DNA from: Allomuricauda sp.
Lineage (GTDB): Bacteria; Bacteroidota; Bacteroidia; Flavobacteriales; Flavobacteriaceae
DNA length: 64,000 nt
Assembly (NCBI GenBank): GCA_003712125.1
Contig: RHLF01000002.1
Location: 682,001 to 746,000 of the forward strand
Direction of reading: 5' to 3'
Every line of letters starts with the position of its first letter. Position 1 is the first letter of the stretch. Both the position numbers and the translations under genes were made by a program. Of this stretch, positions 27,828 to 36,468 are shown one piece after another. The notes beneath the pieces are model-generated. The model saw only the letters and a program-made list of their open reading frames with translations, did not search any database and was not told the origin of the DNA.

Positions 27828-28178
27828 CTAGCCTCTAATCTCTTTGATTCGGGCCTTTTTACCAGTTAATTTTCTGAAGTAGAAGATTCTTGAACGTCTC
27901 ACCTTACCCTTTTTATTCACCTCTACCTTCTGTAGTGCGGGCATATTCACCGGAAAAATTCGCTCAACTCCAACTGTACCTGACATTTTTCGAATCGTAA
28001 ATGTCTCAGTTGAACCAGTTCCCCTTCGTTGTATTACAACACCTTTAAAAAACTGCGTTCTTGTTTTTTCGCCTTCTTTAATTTCGTAATAAACGGTGAT
28101 TGTATCACCCGATGAAAATTCAGGAAAATCCTTCTTCTCAACAAACTCGTTTTCTACAAATTTTAATAATGATTCCAT
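27828..28178 (-). CDS. rplS: 50S ribosomal protein bL19
   Basis: 116 residues. It carries SGDTITVYYEIKEGEKTRTQFFKGVVIQRRGTGSTETFTIRKMSGTVGVERIFPVNMPALQKVEV and the basic tail VRRSRIFYFRKLTGKKARIKE, the complete L19 pattern (30S-50S interface near bridge B8). Although near trmD, as in many bacteria, it has its own promoter 69 nt upstream and its own terminator. The ATG lies inside a small predicted hairpin (CCATT / AATGG), which may control translation. Confidence 0.97.
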   Translation of the reverse strand: MESLLKFVENEFVEKKDFPEFSSGDTITVYYEIKEGEKTRTQFFKGVVIQRRGTGSTETFTIRKMSGTVGVERIFPVNMPALQKVEVNKKGKVRRSRIFYFRKLTGKKARIKEIRG

Positions 28179-28246
28179 TTTGAATGGTTTTCATGGTATA
28201 AGAGCAACATACACGACCTTCGTCAGAGGTTACTTTTAATAGGCTG
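28179..28246 (-). promoter_or_regulatory. 5' leader of rplS, candidate autoregulatory RNA
   Basis: About 60-65 nt between the predicted start site and the ATG. Visible pairings: ACCT / AGGT around a 7-nt loop (28213-28227) and CCATT / AATGG around CAA, which puts the ATG in the stem. I recall a published set of ribosomal-protein leader RNAs that includes an L19 leader from Flavobacteria; whether this matches it must be tested. Confidence 0.4.
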
Positions 28247-28276
28247 CAAAATTAGTTGTTTATTTTAAATTGACAA
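28247..28276 (-). promoter_or_regulatory. Promoter of rplS
   Basis: Minus strand: TTG (28274-28276), 19-nt spacer, TAATTTTG (28247-28254): full match to the Bacteroidota consensus. Confidence 0.7.
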
Positions 28277-28299
28277 TAAATTTTGGAATGAAATATATT

Positions 28300-28974
28300 T
28301 TATTCCAAAAGGTCGGGGCGTTTCTCTTTGGTTCGTTCCAGTGCCATTGTCTCGCGCCATTGTTCAATGGCTTTAAAATTGCCGCTTAATAACACCTTGG
28401 GCACCTCCATTCCCTTGTAATTTGAAGGTCTCGTGTAAACTGGAGGGGCCAACATCCCATCTTGGAAGGTATCGGTCAGGGCCGATGTTTCATCATTGAG
28501 CACCCCTGGTAGCAGTCTAATTATGGCATCTGAAAGCACAGCTGCAGCCAATTCGCCACCCGAAAGCACATAATCTCCAATCGAAATCTCTCGTGTTATA
28601 TGTAAATCACGAATACGCTGATCCACTCCTTTATAGTGCCCGCATAGTATCATGATATTCTGTTTGATCGAAAGCTCATTTGCAGATTGCTGGTTCAAGG
28701 TTACGCCATCTGGGGTCATGTATATGATTTCATCATAGTCCCGTTCCGCTTTTAAGGCACTAATACATTTGTCTATAGGCTCAACCATTAAAACCATACC
28801 GGCACCGCCGCCAAATTGGTAATCATCTACCTGCTTGTAGTTTCCGACCGTGAAATCTCTAAGGTTGTGCAGATGAACTTCTACAAGCTTTTTTTCGATG
28901 GCGCGCTTTAGAATTGAGGCATCAAAGGGACTTTTTAACAATTCAGGCAGTACGGTGATAATGTCAATTCGCAT
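28300..28974 (-). CDS. trmD: tRNA (guanine37-N1)-methyltransferase TrmD
   Basis: 224 residues. SPOUT methyltransferase that makes m1G37 in tRNAs reading CNN codons and so prevents +1 frameshifts. Signatures: [13 protein letters not shown] at the start, [40 protein letters not shown] and [16 protein letters not shown] (the trefoil-knot SAM site), then the C-terminal [15 protein letters not shown] segment. It lies 31 bp after the GNAT gene on the same strand and before rplS, which has a separate promoter. Confidence 0.97.
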   Translation of the reverse strand: MRIDIITVLPELLKSPFDASILKRAIEKKLVEVHLHNLRDFTVGNYKQVDDYQFGGGAGMVLMVEPIDKCISALKAERDYDEIIYMTPDGVTLNQQSANELSIKQNIMILCGHYKGVDQRIRDLHITREISIGDYVLSGGELAAAVLSDAIIRLLPGVLNDETSALTDTFQDGMLAPPVYTRPSNYKGMEVPKVLLSGNFKAIEQWRETMALERTKEKRPDLLE

Positions 28975-29005
28975 AGTTCATCAAAGAGATGCAAAGGTAA
29001 TGCAA

Positions 29006-29458
29006 TTACAGTTCCGTGTTTTTCCAGAAATAATGGAAGAAGTCTTCATCCTTTTCCCAACCCAGTTGCTCATACAGTTTTTGGGCAGGGTTATCCTTGG
29101 CCGTTTCTAACGCCAAACCCTTAAATTTTAGGTCCGAACAAAATTCTTGAGCATGTTTTAGTAGCAGTTTTCCAGCACGCTGTCCACGATATTCGGGTTT
29201 TACATACAGGTCATTCAGAATATAAAAGGGTTGCAAGCTAACCGATGAAAATGTTTTGTAAAGCTGTGTGAACCCAACGGGTATTTCTCCATCCAGTGCC
29301 AAAAAAACCACACTATCGTTGTTTTGGAAACGACGTTCTAAAAATGCTCGGCTTTGTTGGAGGTCAGAATCCTGCTCATAAAAGACACGATAGGCATCAA
29401 AAAGCTCTGACACCATTAAAAGGTGTTTACTATCGGCCTTAATTACTGAAAACCCCAA
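29006..29458 (-). CDS. GNAT family N-acetyltransferase
   Basis: 150 residues. The acetyl-CoA-binding core is clear: FYILNDLYVKPEYRGQRAGKLLLKHAQEFC, where the RGQRAGK stretch is motif A (R/Q-x-x-G-x-G/A), followed by GLALETAKDNPAQKLYEQLGWEKDEDFFHYFW. Substrate cannot be read from sequence; similar proteins include small-molecule and protein acetyltransferases. It sits 4 bp after the coiled-coil membrane protein gene and 31 bp before trmD, so all three are likely one transcript. Confidence 0.87.
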   Translation of the reverse strand: MGFSVIKADSKHLLMVSELFDAYRVFYEQDSDLQQSRAFLERRFQNNDSVVFLALDGEIPVGFTQLYKTFSSVSLQPFYILNDLYVKPEYRGQRAGKLLLKHAQEFCSDLKFKGLALETAKDNPAQKLYEQLGWEKDEDFFHYFWKNTEL

Positions 29459-29462
29459 GCGG

Positions 29463-30074
29463 TCAAAGTGTCTTTTTGTTCTTATTCAATTCGTCTTGCA
29501 ACTGTCGGCTGATTTTTTGCTCACGCTCTAAGGCTCTGCGACGGTGCTGTTCAAATTCTTGTTCCAGGTCCGCCAGGGAAGCTTTGGCCTGTTGGGTTAG
29601 AAAATTACTGTTTCTAAATCTGTAAATAAAGAACAGCAGTAAGAGCAACAATCCGATTATCGTTGACCACATTATCGCCTTATAGGTTCCTTTGGAAAGT
29701 AAACCGCCAAAAAAAGAAATACTGTCTTTTTCAGCAGTGATTTTTTTCAACTCATTGGAAGTCTGTTCAACTGAGGTTTTCAGCGCAGCCACCTCATTTT
29801 CATTTTTGACAATGGTGGCCTGTAAGTCAGTAATGGTCTTACTATTTTGACCAATACTATCCAATACATTGTTTTTCAGTTTATTTAACTGAACAATGCG
29901 AATCACCTCATAACGAACACCATTGGCATTATAATTACCTGATTTTTTTTCTAGAAATCGAAATTGTTCTGCTATCGTGCCTTCATCCAACGATTGGATT
30001 TCTTGACCGTATGTTCCAGTGAACACACACGCGAAAAAAAATAGGGTGAAGGGCCAGGTTTTTTTCAACTGCAT
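29463..30074 (-). CDS. Single-pass membrane protein with two coiled coils
   Basis: 203 residues. Cleavable signal about 1-23 (FFFACVFTGTYGQ), then a periplasmic part with EQFRFLEKKSGNYNANGVRYEVIR and a coiled coil (about 65-118), a membrane helix (about 132-153, AIMWSTIIGLLLLLLFFIYRF), and a charged cytoplasmic coiled coil (about 160-203). I recall homologues in Flavobacteriia carrying the database name tRNA (guanine-N1)-methyltransferase; nothing here resembles that enzyme, and the name probably came from the neighbouring trmD. Function unknown; it may be a scaffold. A good promoter precedes it. Confidence 0.75.
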   Translation of the reverse strand: MQLKKTWPFTLFFFACVFTGTYGQEIQSLDEGTIAEQFRFLEKKSGNYNANGVRYEVIRIVQLNKLKNNVLDSIGQNSKTITDLQATIVKNENEVAALKTSVEQTSNELKKITAEKDSISFFGGLLSKGTYKAIMWSTIIGLLLLLLFFIYRFRNSNFLTQQAKASLADLEQEFEQHRRRALEREQKISRQLQDELNKNKKTL

Positions 30075-30104
30075 GGCTTTAGATTTTAAAGATTTAGAGG
30101 GAAA

Positions 30105-30133
30105 CGAAATTACACGAATAAAATCAATCTCAA
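30105..30133 (-). promoter_or_regulatory. Promoter of the coiled-coil protein-GNAT-trmD unit
   Basis: Minus strand: TTG (30131-30133), 18-nt spacer, TAATTTCG (30105-30112); one mismatch in the -7 box. About 30 nt before the ATG. Confidence 0.6.
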
Positions 30134-30175
30134 AAGAAATGGAAATGTATTCTTTTCTGAATTAATGAAACCGGC

Positions 30176-31624
30176 TTAATAATAGGTAAAACGCCTCACC
30201 TTAGCAATGTATTTGGCCAATCGAACAACTTGGTGCGAGTAGCCATATTCGTTATCATACCAAACGTATAGCACAATATTTTTGCCATCTGCTGAAACCA
30301 GGGTCGCTTTGCTATCATAAATTGATGGCGCAGAGGTACCGACAATATCTGACGATACAAGTTCATTGCTCAAAGAATATTTGATTTGTTCAACCAAATC
30401 TCCCTCAAGTGCATATTTTTTTAGAATGGTATTGACACCTTCTTTTGATGTTTTGTTTTTGACCTCTAGATTTAAAATAGCAAGTGAACCATTGGGAACT
30501 GGCACCCGAATGGCATTTGAGGTAAGTTTGCCGTCGAGCACAGGTAGTGCTTTGGCCACAGCCTGGCCCGCTCCGGTTTCAGTAATTACCATATTCAAAG
30601 CTGCGGCCCTACCTCTGCGGTATTTTTTGTGCATATTATCAACCAAGTTCTGGTCGTTGGTGTAGGCATGTATGGTTTCGAGATGTCCTTTCTTAATTCC
30701 CAAGGAATCCTCAACAACTTTTAGTATAGGGGTTATGGCATTTGTGGTGCACGATGCCGCGGAGTAAATTTTGGTTTCATCGGGATCGAATTCTTTATGG
30801 TTGACCCCGTGTACAATATTTGGAATCCCCTTGCCTGGGGCAGTCAGTAAGACGCGACTTACACCTTTGGCAACCAAATGCCTTGAAAGAGCCTTTTCAT
30901 CTCTAAATGCACCGGTATTGTCAATTACCAAACAATCCGAAATTCCATATTGGGTATAATCAATATCCTCAGGCTTATCTGCTGAAATTACAAACACAGT
31001 CGTGCCATTGATTGCCAGGGCCTTATTCTGTTCATCAACATCTACCGTACCACTAAACTGGCCATGTACGGAATCGGTTCGTAAAAGAGCTGCCCGCTTT
31101 TCGAGAATTTCTTTTGTGATTTCTCCGCGGGTAACGATGGCACGTAATCGCAGTTGATTGCCCTTGCCGGTCTTTGCCATTAGCTCCCTGGCCAAAAGCC
31201 TTCCGATTCTTCCGAAACCATATAAAACAACATCTTTGGGTTTGATTCCCTTAGATGCATTGGCTTCTTTTAATTTATCAAGAACAAAAGCCTTGACATT
31301 TAAATGACTACTTATTTGTGAATGGTATTCATAAGTTAGTTTGCCAATATCAAGTTTTGAAGGAGGCAGGTTGATATCGTTTATGGCTCGCAAAATTTCA
31401 ACCGAATCAAAGATTGAAATGGGTTTTTGTACAAATTCACCGGCATATTCATGGAGATTGATAATGTCACTAACATTTTTATCGATGACCTGATTTTTGA
31501 AGAGGACCACTTCTATAGATTTATCATACCATAGATCGCTGATTATTTTAATGAATTCAGTTGTTGCCTTTCTTCGATCTGCTTGGAAAGCAAGCTCTTT
31601 TTCATAGGAATTGTTATTGCCCAT
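30176..31624 (-). CDS. Glyceraldehyde-3-phosphate dehydrogenase, long GapB type
   Basis: 482 residues from the ATG at 31624 (a TTG two codons upstream is less likely). The catalytic body starts late: NAD loop GFGRIG at 136-141, active-site Cys292 (SAASCTTNAITP), His319 (TIHAYTND), phosphate-site TSNAIRVPVPNGS and the C-terminal WYDNEYGYSHQVV. The first about 128 residues form an extra helical domain absent from ordinary GAPDH (about 335 residues). The same layout is found in Pseudomonas GapB-type enzymes, which in that genus act in gluconeogenesis. I infer the same direction here. A TACTTTTG box lies about 40 nt upstream. Confidence 0.9.
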   Translation of the reverse strand: MGNNNSYEKELAFQADRRKATTEFIKIISDLWYDKSIEVVLFKNQVIDKNVSDIINLHEYAGEFVQKPISIFDSVEILRAINDINLPPSKLDIGKLTYEYHSQISSHLNVKAFVLDKLKEANASKGIKPKDVVLYGFGRIGRLLARELMAKTGKGNQLRLRAIVTRGEITKEILEKRAALLRTDSVHGQFSGTVDVDEQNKALAINGTTVFVISADKPEDIDYTQYGISDCLVIDNTGAFRDEKALSRHLVAKGVSRVLLTAPGKGIPNIVHGVNHKEFDPDETKIYSAASCTTNAITPILKVVEDSLGIKKGHLETIHAYTNDQNLVDNMHKKYRRGRAAALNMVITETGAGQAVAKALPVLDGKLTSNAIRVPVPNGSLAILNLEVKNKTSKEGVNTILKKYALEGDLVEQIKYSLSNELVSSDIVGTSAPSIYDSKATLVSADGKNIVLYVWYDNEYGYSHQVVRLAKYIAKVRRFTYY

Positions 31625-31700
31625 AGTCAATTTACTGGAAGGTTTTTAAAATTTTGCGCAAAAGTAATAATTCAAACGTTTTCGTAAAAGTTGTAGAAAG

Positions 31701-31726
31701 AAAAAAAGCCCCTCGAAAAGGGGCTT
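31701..31726 (-). terminator. Intrinsic terminator of the DegP-like gene
   Basis: Minus strand: AAGCCCCT, 5-nt loop, AGGGGCTT, then TTTTT. An 8-bp perfect stem, 27 bp after the protease stop. Confidence 0.88.
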
Positions 31727-31752
31727 CATTTTTCTATTGCTCAGCTTTGTAC

Positions 31753-33144
31753 CTATTGAAAAATAAGCTTTTCCTTTTCCCCATTTTCATCAACAGTGGT
31801 AATGCTGATAGTATCATAGCGAGAGATTTTGGAAAAGACATTTTTGGCATCATCAATATTGTCTATTTCCTCACCGTCTACTTCCGTAATTACCTTATTT
31901 TGTAGGCCATATCTTTGGTATGCCCCTGGCACACCTATAATCTTAACTCCATCGGTCACCCCATAATTTTTGATATCCGTTTTTGTTAGGTTTTTAACCC
32001 TTAGTCCTAAATTGGGCAGGTCAACCGTTTGATTTTTGGTCAAAACAACCGGAATGGTCATTCTTTTTCCATTTCTGTCAACTAACACATCCACTTTGTC
32101 ACCGGGTCTTTTGGCAGAGAGAAAACCGGTGAGTTCTGAGAACTTGCGCACCCTAACATTGTTTACCTGCTTAATAACGTCTCCAGATTTTAATCCGGCT
32201 TTTTCTGCACCCGACTCTTCTTCAATGGCACTGATATACACCCCATCAATTTCATCCAGACCTTGTTCAATGGCATCTCTTGACCTCGTATTCAGAGCGG
32301 AAATACCGAGTAGTCCCTTTTGTACATTGCCAAACTCCAATAAATCGTCCACTACTTTTTTAGCAATGTTGCTGGGCACTGCAAATGAATACCCTACATA
32401 AGATCCGGTTTGCGAGGTAATTGCCGTATTGATCCCGATCAAATCGCCGTTTGTATTTACTAGGGCACCTCCGCTATTTCCCGGATTCACCGCAGCATCG
32501 GTTTGAATGAACGATTGATTCCTTCCAGGAGAGATCGATCTTGCTTTGGCACTTACAATTCCAGCGGTAACCGTTGATGTTAAGCCAAATGGGTTACCGA
32601 CTGCCAAAACCCATTCACCCACCTTTGCATAATCGGAATCTCCAAATGCCAAATAGGGCAGGGGTTGTTCCACATCAATTTTTAACAAGGCAATATCTGT
32701 GGGCTCATCGGCACCCACCACCTCAGCTTCGTAACTTTTGTTGTTGTTCAAGGTAATTTCCAGACGGGTGGCCTTTTGAATTACGTGGTTGTTTGTGACA
32801 ATATAGCCGTCGGGAGAAATAATTACTCCAGACCCCGTTCCGATTTGGGGTTGTCGTGACCCTTCAGAACCATAGAAAAACTCCGTAAGCGGATTGGCAC
32901 GGGAAACGCTCATATTTTTCACATAAACCACAGCGTTGACCGTTTTTTCTGCTGCGATGGTAAAATCTATTTCATTGATTCCGGAACCATTTGTCGTCGC
33001 CGGAAAATTGGTTTTTACAAAAGGTGTTGTGTCTTTGTCGTTGACCCATTGGTAGGAGTCTTTCTCAAAAAATAGTTTATAGGCTCCTAAAGTAAACCCA
33101 CCGGCCAATAGCGCTACCAGAAATAAATGGATTGTCTTTTTCAT
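31753..33144 (-). CDS. degP: DegP/HtrA-like periplasmic serine protease
   Basis: 463 residues from the ATG at 33144. An N-terminal hydrophobic segment (about 5-24) acts as signal or anchor. Trypsin-like domain with triad His120 (TNNHVI), Asp150 (EPTDIALL) and Ser224 (NPGNSGGAL). Two PDZ domains follow (about 275-370 and 380-463; GVYISAIEEESGAEKAGLKSGDVI marks the first). It degrades or refolds misfolded envelope proteins. The triad is intact. The upstream region holds a TACTTTTA near-match to the -7 box, and the gene is divergent from dapF. The domain layout fits DegP/DegQ rather than one-PDZ DegS. Confidence 0.94.
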   Translation of the reverse strand: MKKTIHLFLVALLAGGFTLGAYKLFFEKDSYQWVNDKDTTPFVKTNFPATTNGSGINEIDFTIAAEKTVNAVVYVKNMSVSRANPLTEFFYGSEGSRQPQIGTGSGVIISPDGYIVTNNHVIQKATRLEITLNNNKSYEAEVVGADEPTDIALLKIDVEQPLPYLAFGDSDYAKVGEWVLAVGNPFGLTSTVTAGIVSAKARSISPGRNQSFIQTDAAVNPGNSGGALVNTNGDLIGINTAITSQTGSYVGYSFAVPSNIAKKVVDDLLEFGNVQKGLLGISALNTRSRDAIEQGLDEIDGVYISAIEEESGAEKAGLKSGDVIKQVNNVRVRKFSELTGFLSAKRPGDKVDVLVDRNGKRMTIPVVLTKNQTVDLPNLGLRVKNLTKTDIKNYGVTDGVKIIGVPGAYQRYGLQNKVITEVDGEEIDNIDDAKNVFSKISRYDTISITTVDENGEKEKLIFQ

Positions 33145-33253
33145 TATCAATTGGAATTATTTGAGATTTAACAATTTAAAAGTAGTAGAAATACGCCCTG
33201 TTTTTAACAGTTTAACGCCTTTTTAACTGCAAAAAAAACCTTAAAAGAATAAG

Positions 33254-33261
33254 TATCTTTG
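33254..33261 (+). promoter_or_regulatory. -7 box abutting the dapF start codon
   Basis: TATCTTTG, an exact TAnnTTTG, ends 4 nt (TACG) before the dapF ATG. The transcript is predicted to be leaderless. Confidence 0.5.
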
Positions 33262-33265
33262 TACG

Positions 33266-34054
33266 ATGCAAAAAGGTGAATTGCTTACTTTTTACAAATA
33301 TCAAGGCACAGGAAACGATTTTGTCATCATTGACAATCGACAAAATAGTTTTGATAAAAGTGATACCGAACGCATTGCCTTCTTATGCGATCGAAAATTT
33401 GGCATAGGTGCCGATGGACTTATTTTACTCGAGAATGAAGAAACGGTCGATTTTCGGATGGTTTATTTCAATTCAGATGGTAATGAAAGTTCTATGTGTG
33501 GCAATGGTGGCCGATGTATAGTGGCCTTTGCCAAAAAATTGGGCATCATTGATAACCAGGCCAAATTTATCGCCATTGATGGACTGCACCATGCCGAAAT
33601 TCATGATGATGATGTCTCGCTGTCCATGAAGGACGTGGCTGAGGTCAGGGAAAAACCGGCCTATTTTTTTCTAAATACAGGTTCACCCCATCATGTACAA
33701 CTCGTAAATGAACTTGATTCCTTTAATGTTTATGAGGAAGGCGCACGATTGCGGTACGGTCTATATGGTAAAAAAGGTTCCAATATTAACTTCGTTCAGC
33801 AAGTAAGAGACGGCGCGTTTAAAATTCGAACCTATGAGCGCGGTGTTGAAAACGAGACGCTTTCCTGTGGCACAGGAGTTACAGCTGCAGCCCTCGCCAT
33901 GCATCGTGCGGGAAAGGTCGATGCCAACGAGATTGGTATAGAAACACAAGGTGGCCATCTCAGTGTTGCTTTCACCGAAGAAAACGGAACCTATACAAGT
34001 GTACGTTTGAACGGTCCGGCCAAATTTATTTTTAAGGGAGAAATAGCATGGTAA
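33266..34054 (+). CDS. dapF: Diaminopimelate epimerase
   Basis: 262 residues. It interconverts LL- and meso-diaminopimelate for lysine and peptidoglycan synthesis. The two catalytic cysteines are present: Cys78 in SSMCGNGGRC and Cys201 in LSCGTGVTA. The N-terminal GTGNDFVIIDNR and GADGLILL strands are typical. dapA lies 18 kb away in this window. The stop overlaps the GNAT gene by 7 bp, so dapF-GNAT-mltG form one operon. Confidence 0.96.
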   Translation: MQKGELLTFYKYQGTGNDFVIIDNRQNSFDKSDTERIAFLCDRKFGIGADGLILLENEETVDFRMVYFNSDGNESSMCGNGGRCIVAFAKKLGIIDNQAKFIAIDGLHHAEIHDDDVSLSMKDVAEVREKPAYFFLNTGSPHHVQLVNELDSFNVYEEGARLRYGLYGKKGSNINFVQQVRDGAFKIRTYERGVENETLSCGTGVTAAALAMHRAGKVDANEIGIETQGGHLSVAFTEENGTYTSVRLNGPAKFIFKGEIAW

Positions 34055-34584
34055 ATGTACTCCAAGGCAATCGCATATTTCTAAGGGCCTTAGAGCAGAA
34101 GGACCTCGATTTTTTATATGAATTGGAAAACGATTCCAACATTTGGGAAATTAGTGGTACACTAACTCCTTATTCACGTGGCGTTTTGAAGACTTATTTG
34201 CAAAACGCGCATCGCGATATTTATGAAGTAAGGCAATTGCGTTTGGCCATTTGCAGCTTAGAGGGAGAAGTGCTCGGCCTCATCGATATGTACGATTTTG
34301 ACCCCAAAAATAGAAAGGTGGGTATCGGTATTATTGTAAAAGAGGAGAAAAACCGCAATATGGGAATTGGTGCAGAAGCGATTTCGGTACTATGCGATTA
34401 TGGGTTTTCGACACTGGGGCTTCATCAGGTGTACGCAAACATATTGGAATCCAATGAACGAAGTATACATTTGTTCAAGAAATTGGGATTTTCGATGGTA
34501 GGCATCAAAAAAGATTGGGTCTTTTCAAATAACACCTTCAAAAATGAGCTACTTTTTCAAAAAATAAACCAGAATGTATCGTAA
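34048..34584 (+). CDS. RimJ/RimL-type GNAT N-acetyltransferase
   Basis: 178 residues. It begins LQGNRIFLRALEQKDLDFLYELEND, the standard start of the RimJ/RimL-like branch. The acetyl-CoA loop is VGIGIIVKEEKNRNMGIGAEAISVLCDYGF, followed by HQVYANILESNERSIHLFKKLGF. The family modifies protein N-termini or small molecules such as polyamines; the substrate is not evident here. It overlaps dapF by 7 bp and mltG by 11 bp, so it is translationally coupled to cell-wall genes on both sides. Confidence 0.87.
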   Translation: MVNVLQGNRIFLRALEQKDLDFLYELENDSNIWEISGTLTPYSRGVLKTYLQNAHRDIYEVRQLRLAICSLEGEVLGLIDMYDFDPKNRKVGIGIIVKEEKNRNMGIGAEAISVLCDYGFSTLGLHQVYANILESNERSIHLFKKLGFSMVGIKKDWVFSNNTFKNELLFQKINQNVS

Positions 34585-35617
34585 AAAACTTCTTTTGGGT
34601 ATCGCCCTTGTGGGATTGATGGTATGTGGATTTTTCGCATATAAGATTTATGCCGCGATATTTTCACCCAATACCAGCTTTAACAATGATGAGGCGATTG
34701 TGTTTATCCCTACTAACGGTACGATGGATACGGTAGTTGAACGACTTTCTCCCCTACTGAAAAATACGGCTGCATTCACGGCAGTTGCCGAACGCAAGGG
34801 GTATGCCTCTAATGTCAAAGGGGGTAGGTATATCATCAAGAAGGGAATGAACAACAATGAAATCATCAATTCACTGCGCAGTGCCAACCAACCTGTTCGG
34901 GTTTCATTCAACAATCAAGAAACCCTGGCCGATTTAGCCGGGCGAATCGCCACTCAAATTGAGGCCGATAGTGTGACCCTGCTCAAAGCGTTCAATGAGC
35001 CTGCGTTTCTTGATGAAAATGGTTTTGATGAGGACACCAAATTGGCGATGTACCTGCCAAATACCTACGAATTTTTCTGGAATACGAGTGCCGTGGAATT
35101 CAGGCAACGTATGCTTCAGGAATACAAGCGTTTTTGGAACGAAGAGCGCCTTAAAAAAGCAGCTGACCAAAACCTTGACCCCCAAGAAGTAAGTGCTCTT
35201 GCCGCTATCGTTCAAAAGGAGACCGTCAAGATCGATGAACGACCAAGGGTGGCGGGTGTGTATCTAAACCGACTTAAGATTTCAATGCCGTTGCAGGCCG
35301 ATCCGACGGTAATTTTTGCTATTCGAAAGGAAACGGGCGTTTATGATACGGTTATAAAACGGGTATTATACAGAGACCTGGAAATAGATTCGCCCTACAA
35401 TACCTATAAAAACAACGGACTTCCCCCCGGACCCATTACGATGCCTGATATTTCTTCCATTGAGGCCGTATTGAATCCTGAAAAACACAACTATTTATAT
35501 TTTGTTGTCGATGTCTCCAATTTCGGCTACCATAAATTTGCGGCAACCGGTGAGCAACACAACCAAAATAAGGTGCAATACATCCGATGGCTCAATTCAA
35601 AGAAAATCAGACGATAG
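34574..35617 (+). CDS. mltG: Endolytic murein transglycosylase MltG
   Basis: 347 residues. One N-terminal membrane helix (about 6-28) and a periplasmic YceG domain. Signature residues: YLPNTYEFFWNTSA (160-172), Glu216 in AIVQKET as the likely catalytic acid, ERPRVAGVYLNRL and MPLQADPTV. MltG cleaves nascent glycan strands and so ends their growth. It is the third gene of dapF-GNAT-mltG. The ATG at 34574 overlaps the GNAT gene by 11 bp. Confidence 0.94.
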   Translation: MYRKKLLLGIALVGLMVCGFFAYKIYAAIFSPNTSFNNDEAIVFIPTNGTMDTVVERLSPLLKNTAAFTAVAERKGYASNVKGGRYIIKKGMNNNEIINSLRSANQPVRVSFNNQETLADLAGRIATQIEADSVTLLKAFNEPAFLDENGFDEDTKLAMYLPNTYEFFWNTSAVEFRQRMLQEYKRFWNEERLKKAADQNLDPQEVSALAAIVQKETVKIDERPRVAGVYLNRLKISMPLQADPTVIFAIRKETGVYDTVIKRVLYRDLEIDSPYNTYKNNGLPPGPITMPDISSIEAVLNPEKHNYLYFVVDVSNFGYHKFAATGEQHNQNKVQYIRWLNSKKIRR

Positions 35618-35713
35618 GGTTGTTTGTCGGGTTTTTCTTTCCTGTTAACGGATTTTGGGTCACTTTTAAGAAAATCTTAGGAGCTTTGTAGTCGCCAACG
35701 AAAAATCCCCCAC

Positions 35714-35721
35714 TATATTTG
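35714..35721 (+). promoter_or_regulatory. -7 box upstream of the SLT-like gene
   Basis: TATATTTG, an exact TAnnTTTG, about 60 nt before the ATG at 35782. No well-spaced -33 TTG. Confidence 0.4.
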
Positions 35722-35781
35722 CCGGCTCAAATTTAGATTCCTTTTTCATTCAAAATAATAAGGAATTTTAAATAGGTGATT

Positions 35782-36420
35782 ATGAGAAGATGGATAAATT
35801 TTTTATGTCATCTTGCCCTTTTCGGGGCCTTGACCAGTTTTGTTACTTTTTCCTCGACAAAAGAAATTGTTGATGTTCCAGAAACATTGAAGGTTGTTGA
35901 GGAGGCTTACTTCATTTATCCCCAACTTGAAGACAAGGCTGCGTATGTTTCAAGTAATTTGATTTTCTTGGGCGATTCGTATTTGGGTTTTAGAGAATCC
36001 CTTGCTTTTAAAGAGTCGAAAGGCGATTATAGGGTGACCAACACCTTAGGTTACTTGGGTAAATATCAGTTTGGGGCCAGCACTCTAAAACTGATGGGCG
36101 TTTATGACACGCAAAACTTTATGTCAAATCCTATTTTGCAGGAGCGCATATTCGATTTGAATGTTGCCAGAAACAAATGGATTCTAAGAAGGGATATCAA
36201 AAGATTTGTTGGAAAAAAGATAAATGGTGCCCTTATCACAGAATCGGGCATTGTTGCTGCAGCCCATTTGGCAGGAGCAGGCAATGTGAAGAAATATTTA
36301 CGTTCATATGGTAAAATTGATTTTTCCGATGCCTACGGAAGTACCATAAAATATTATATGAATAAGTTTTCAGGATTTGATATTTCTCAAATTCATGCAC
36401 AGCACAACCCGAAAATTTAA
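35782..36420 (+). CDS. Lysozyme-like (SLT-type) exported protein
   Basis: 212 residues from the ATG at 35782. An N-terminal hydrophobic segment (about 5-22, LCHLALFGALTSFVTF) acts as signal. The core LAFKESKGDYRVTNTLGYLGKYQFGASTLKLMGV has the Glu-Ser-x-Gly and GxxGxYQF features of lytic transglycosylases and lysozyme-like folds, with Glu in KESKGDY the probable catalytic acid. SGIVAAAHLAGAGNVKKYLRS is the usual later helix. Probably acts on peptidoglycan. It follows mltG but has its own predicted promoter and a strong terminator, so it is a single-gene unit. Confidence 0.78.
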   Translation: MRRWINFLCHLALFGALTSFVTFSSTKEIVDVPETLKVVEEAYFIYPQLEDKAAYVSSNLIFLGDSYLGFRESLAFKESKGDYRVTNTLGYLGKYQFGASTLKLMGVYDTQNFMSNPILQERIFDLNVARNKWILRRDIKRFVGKKINGALITESGIVAAAHLAGAGNVKKYLRSYGKIDFSDAYGSTIKYYMNKFSGFDISQIHAQHNPKI

Positions 36421-36446
36421 TCGGGTTAGAAAGTGCAATTAAAATT

Positions 36447-36468
36447 GTCCGCATTTGCGGACTTTTTT
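36447..36468 (+). terminator. Intrinsic terminator of the SLT-like gene
   Basis: GTCCGC, ATTT loop, GCGGAC, then TTTTTT. A 6-bp perfect stem. The T-run touches the stop codon of the convergent methylase gene. Confidence 0.85.
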
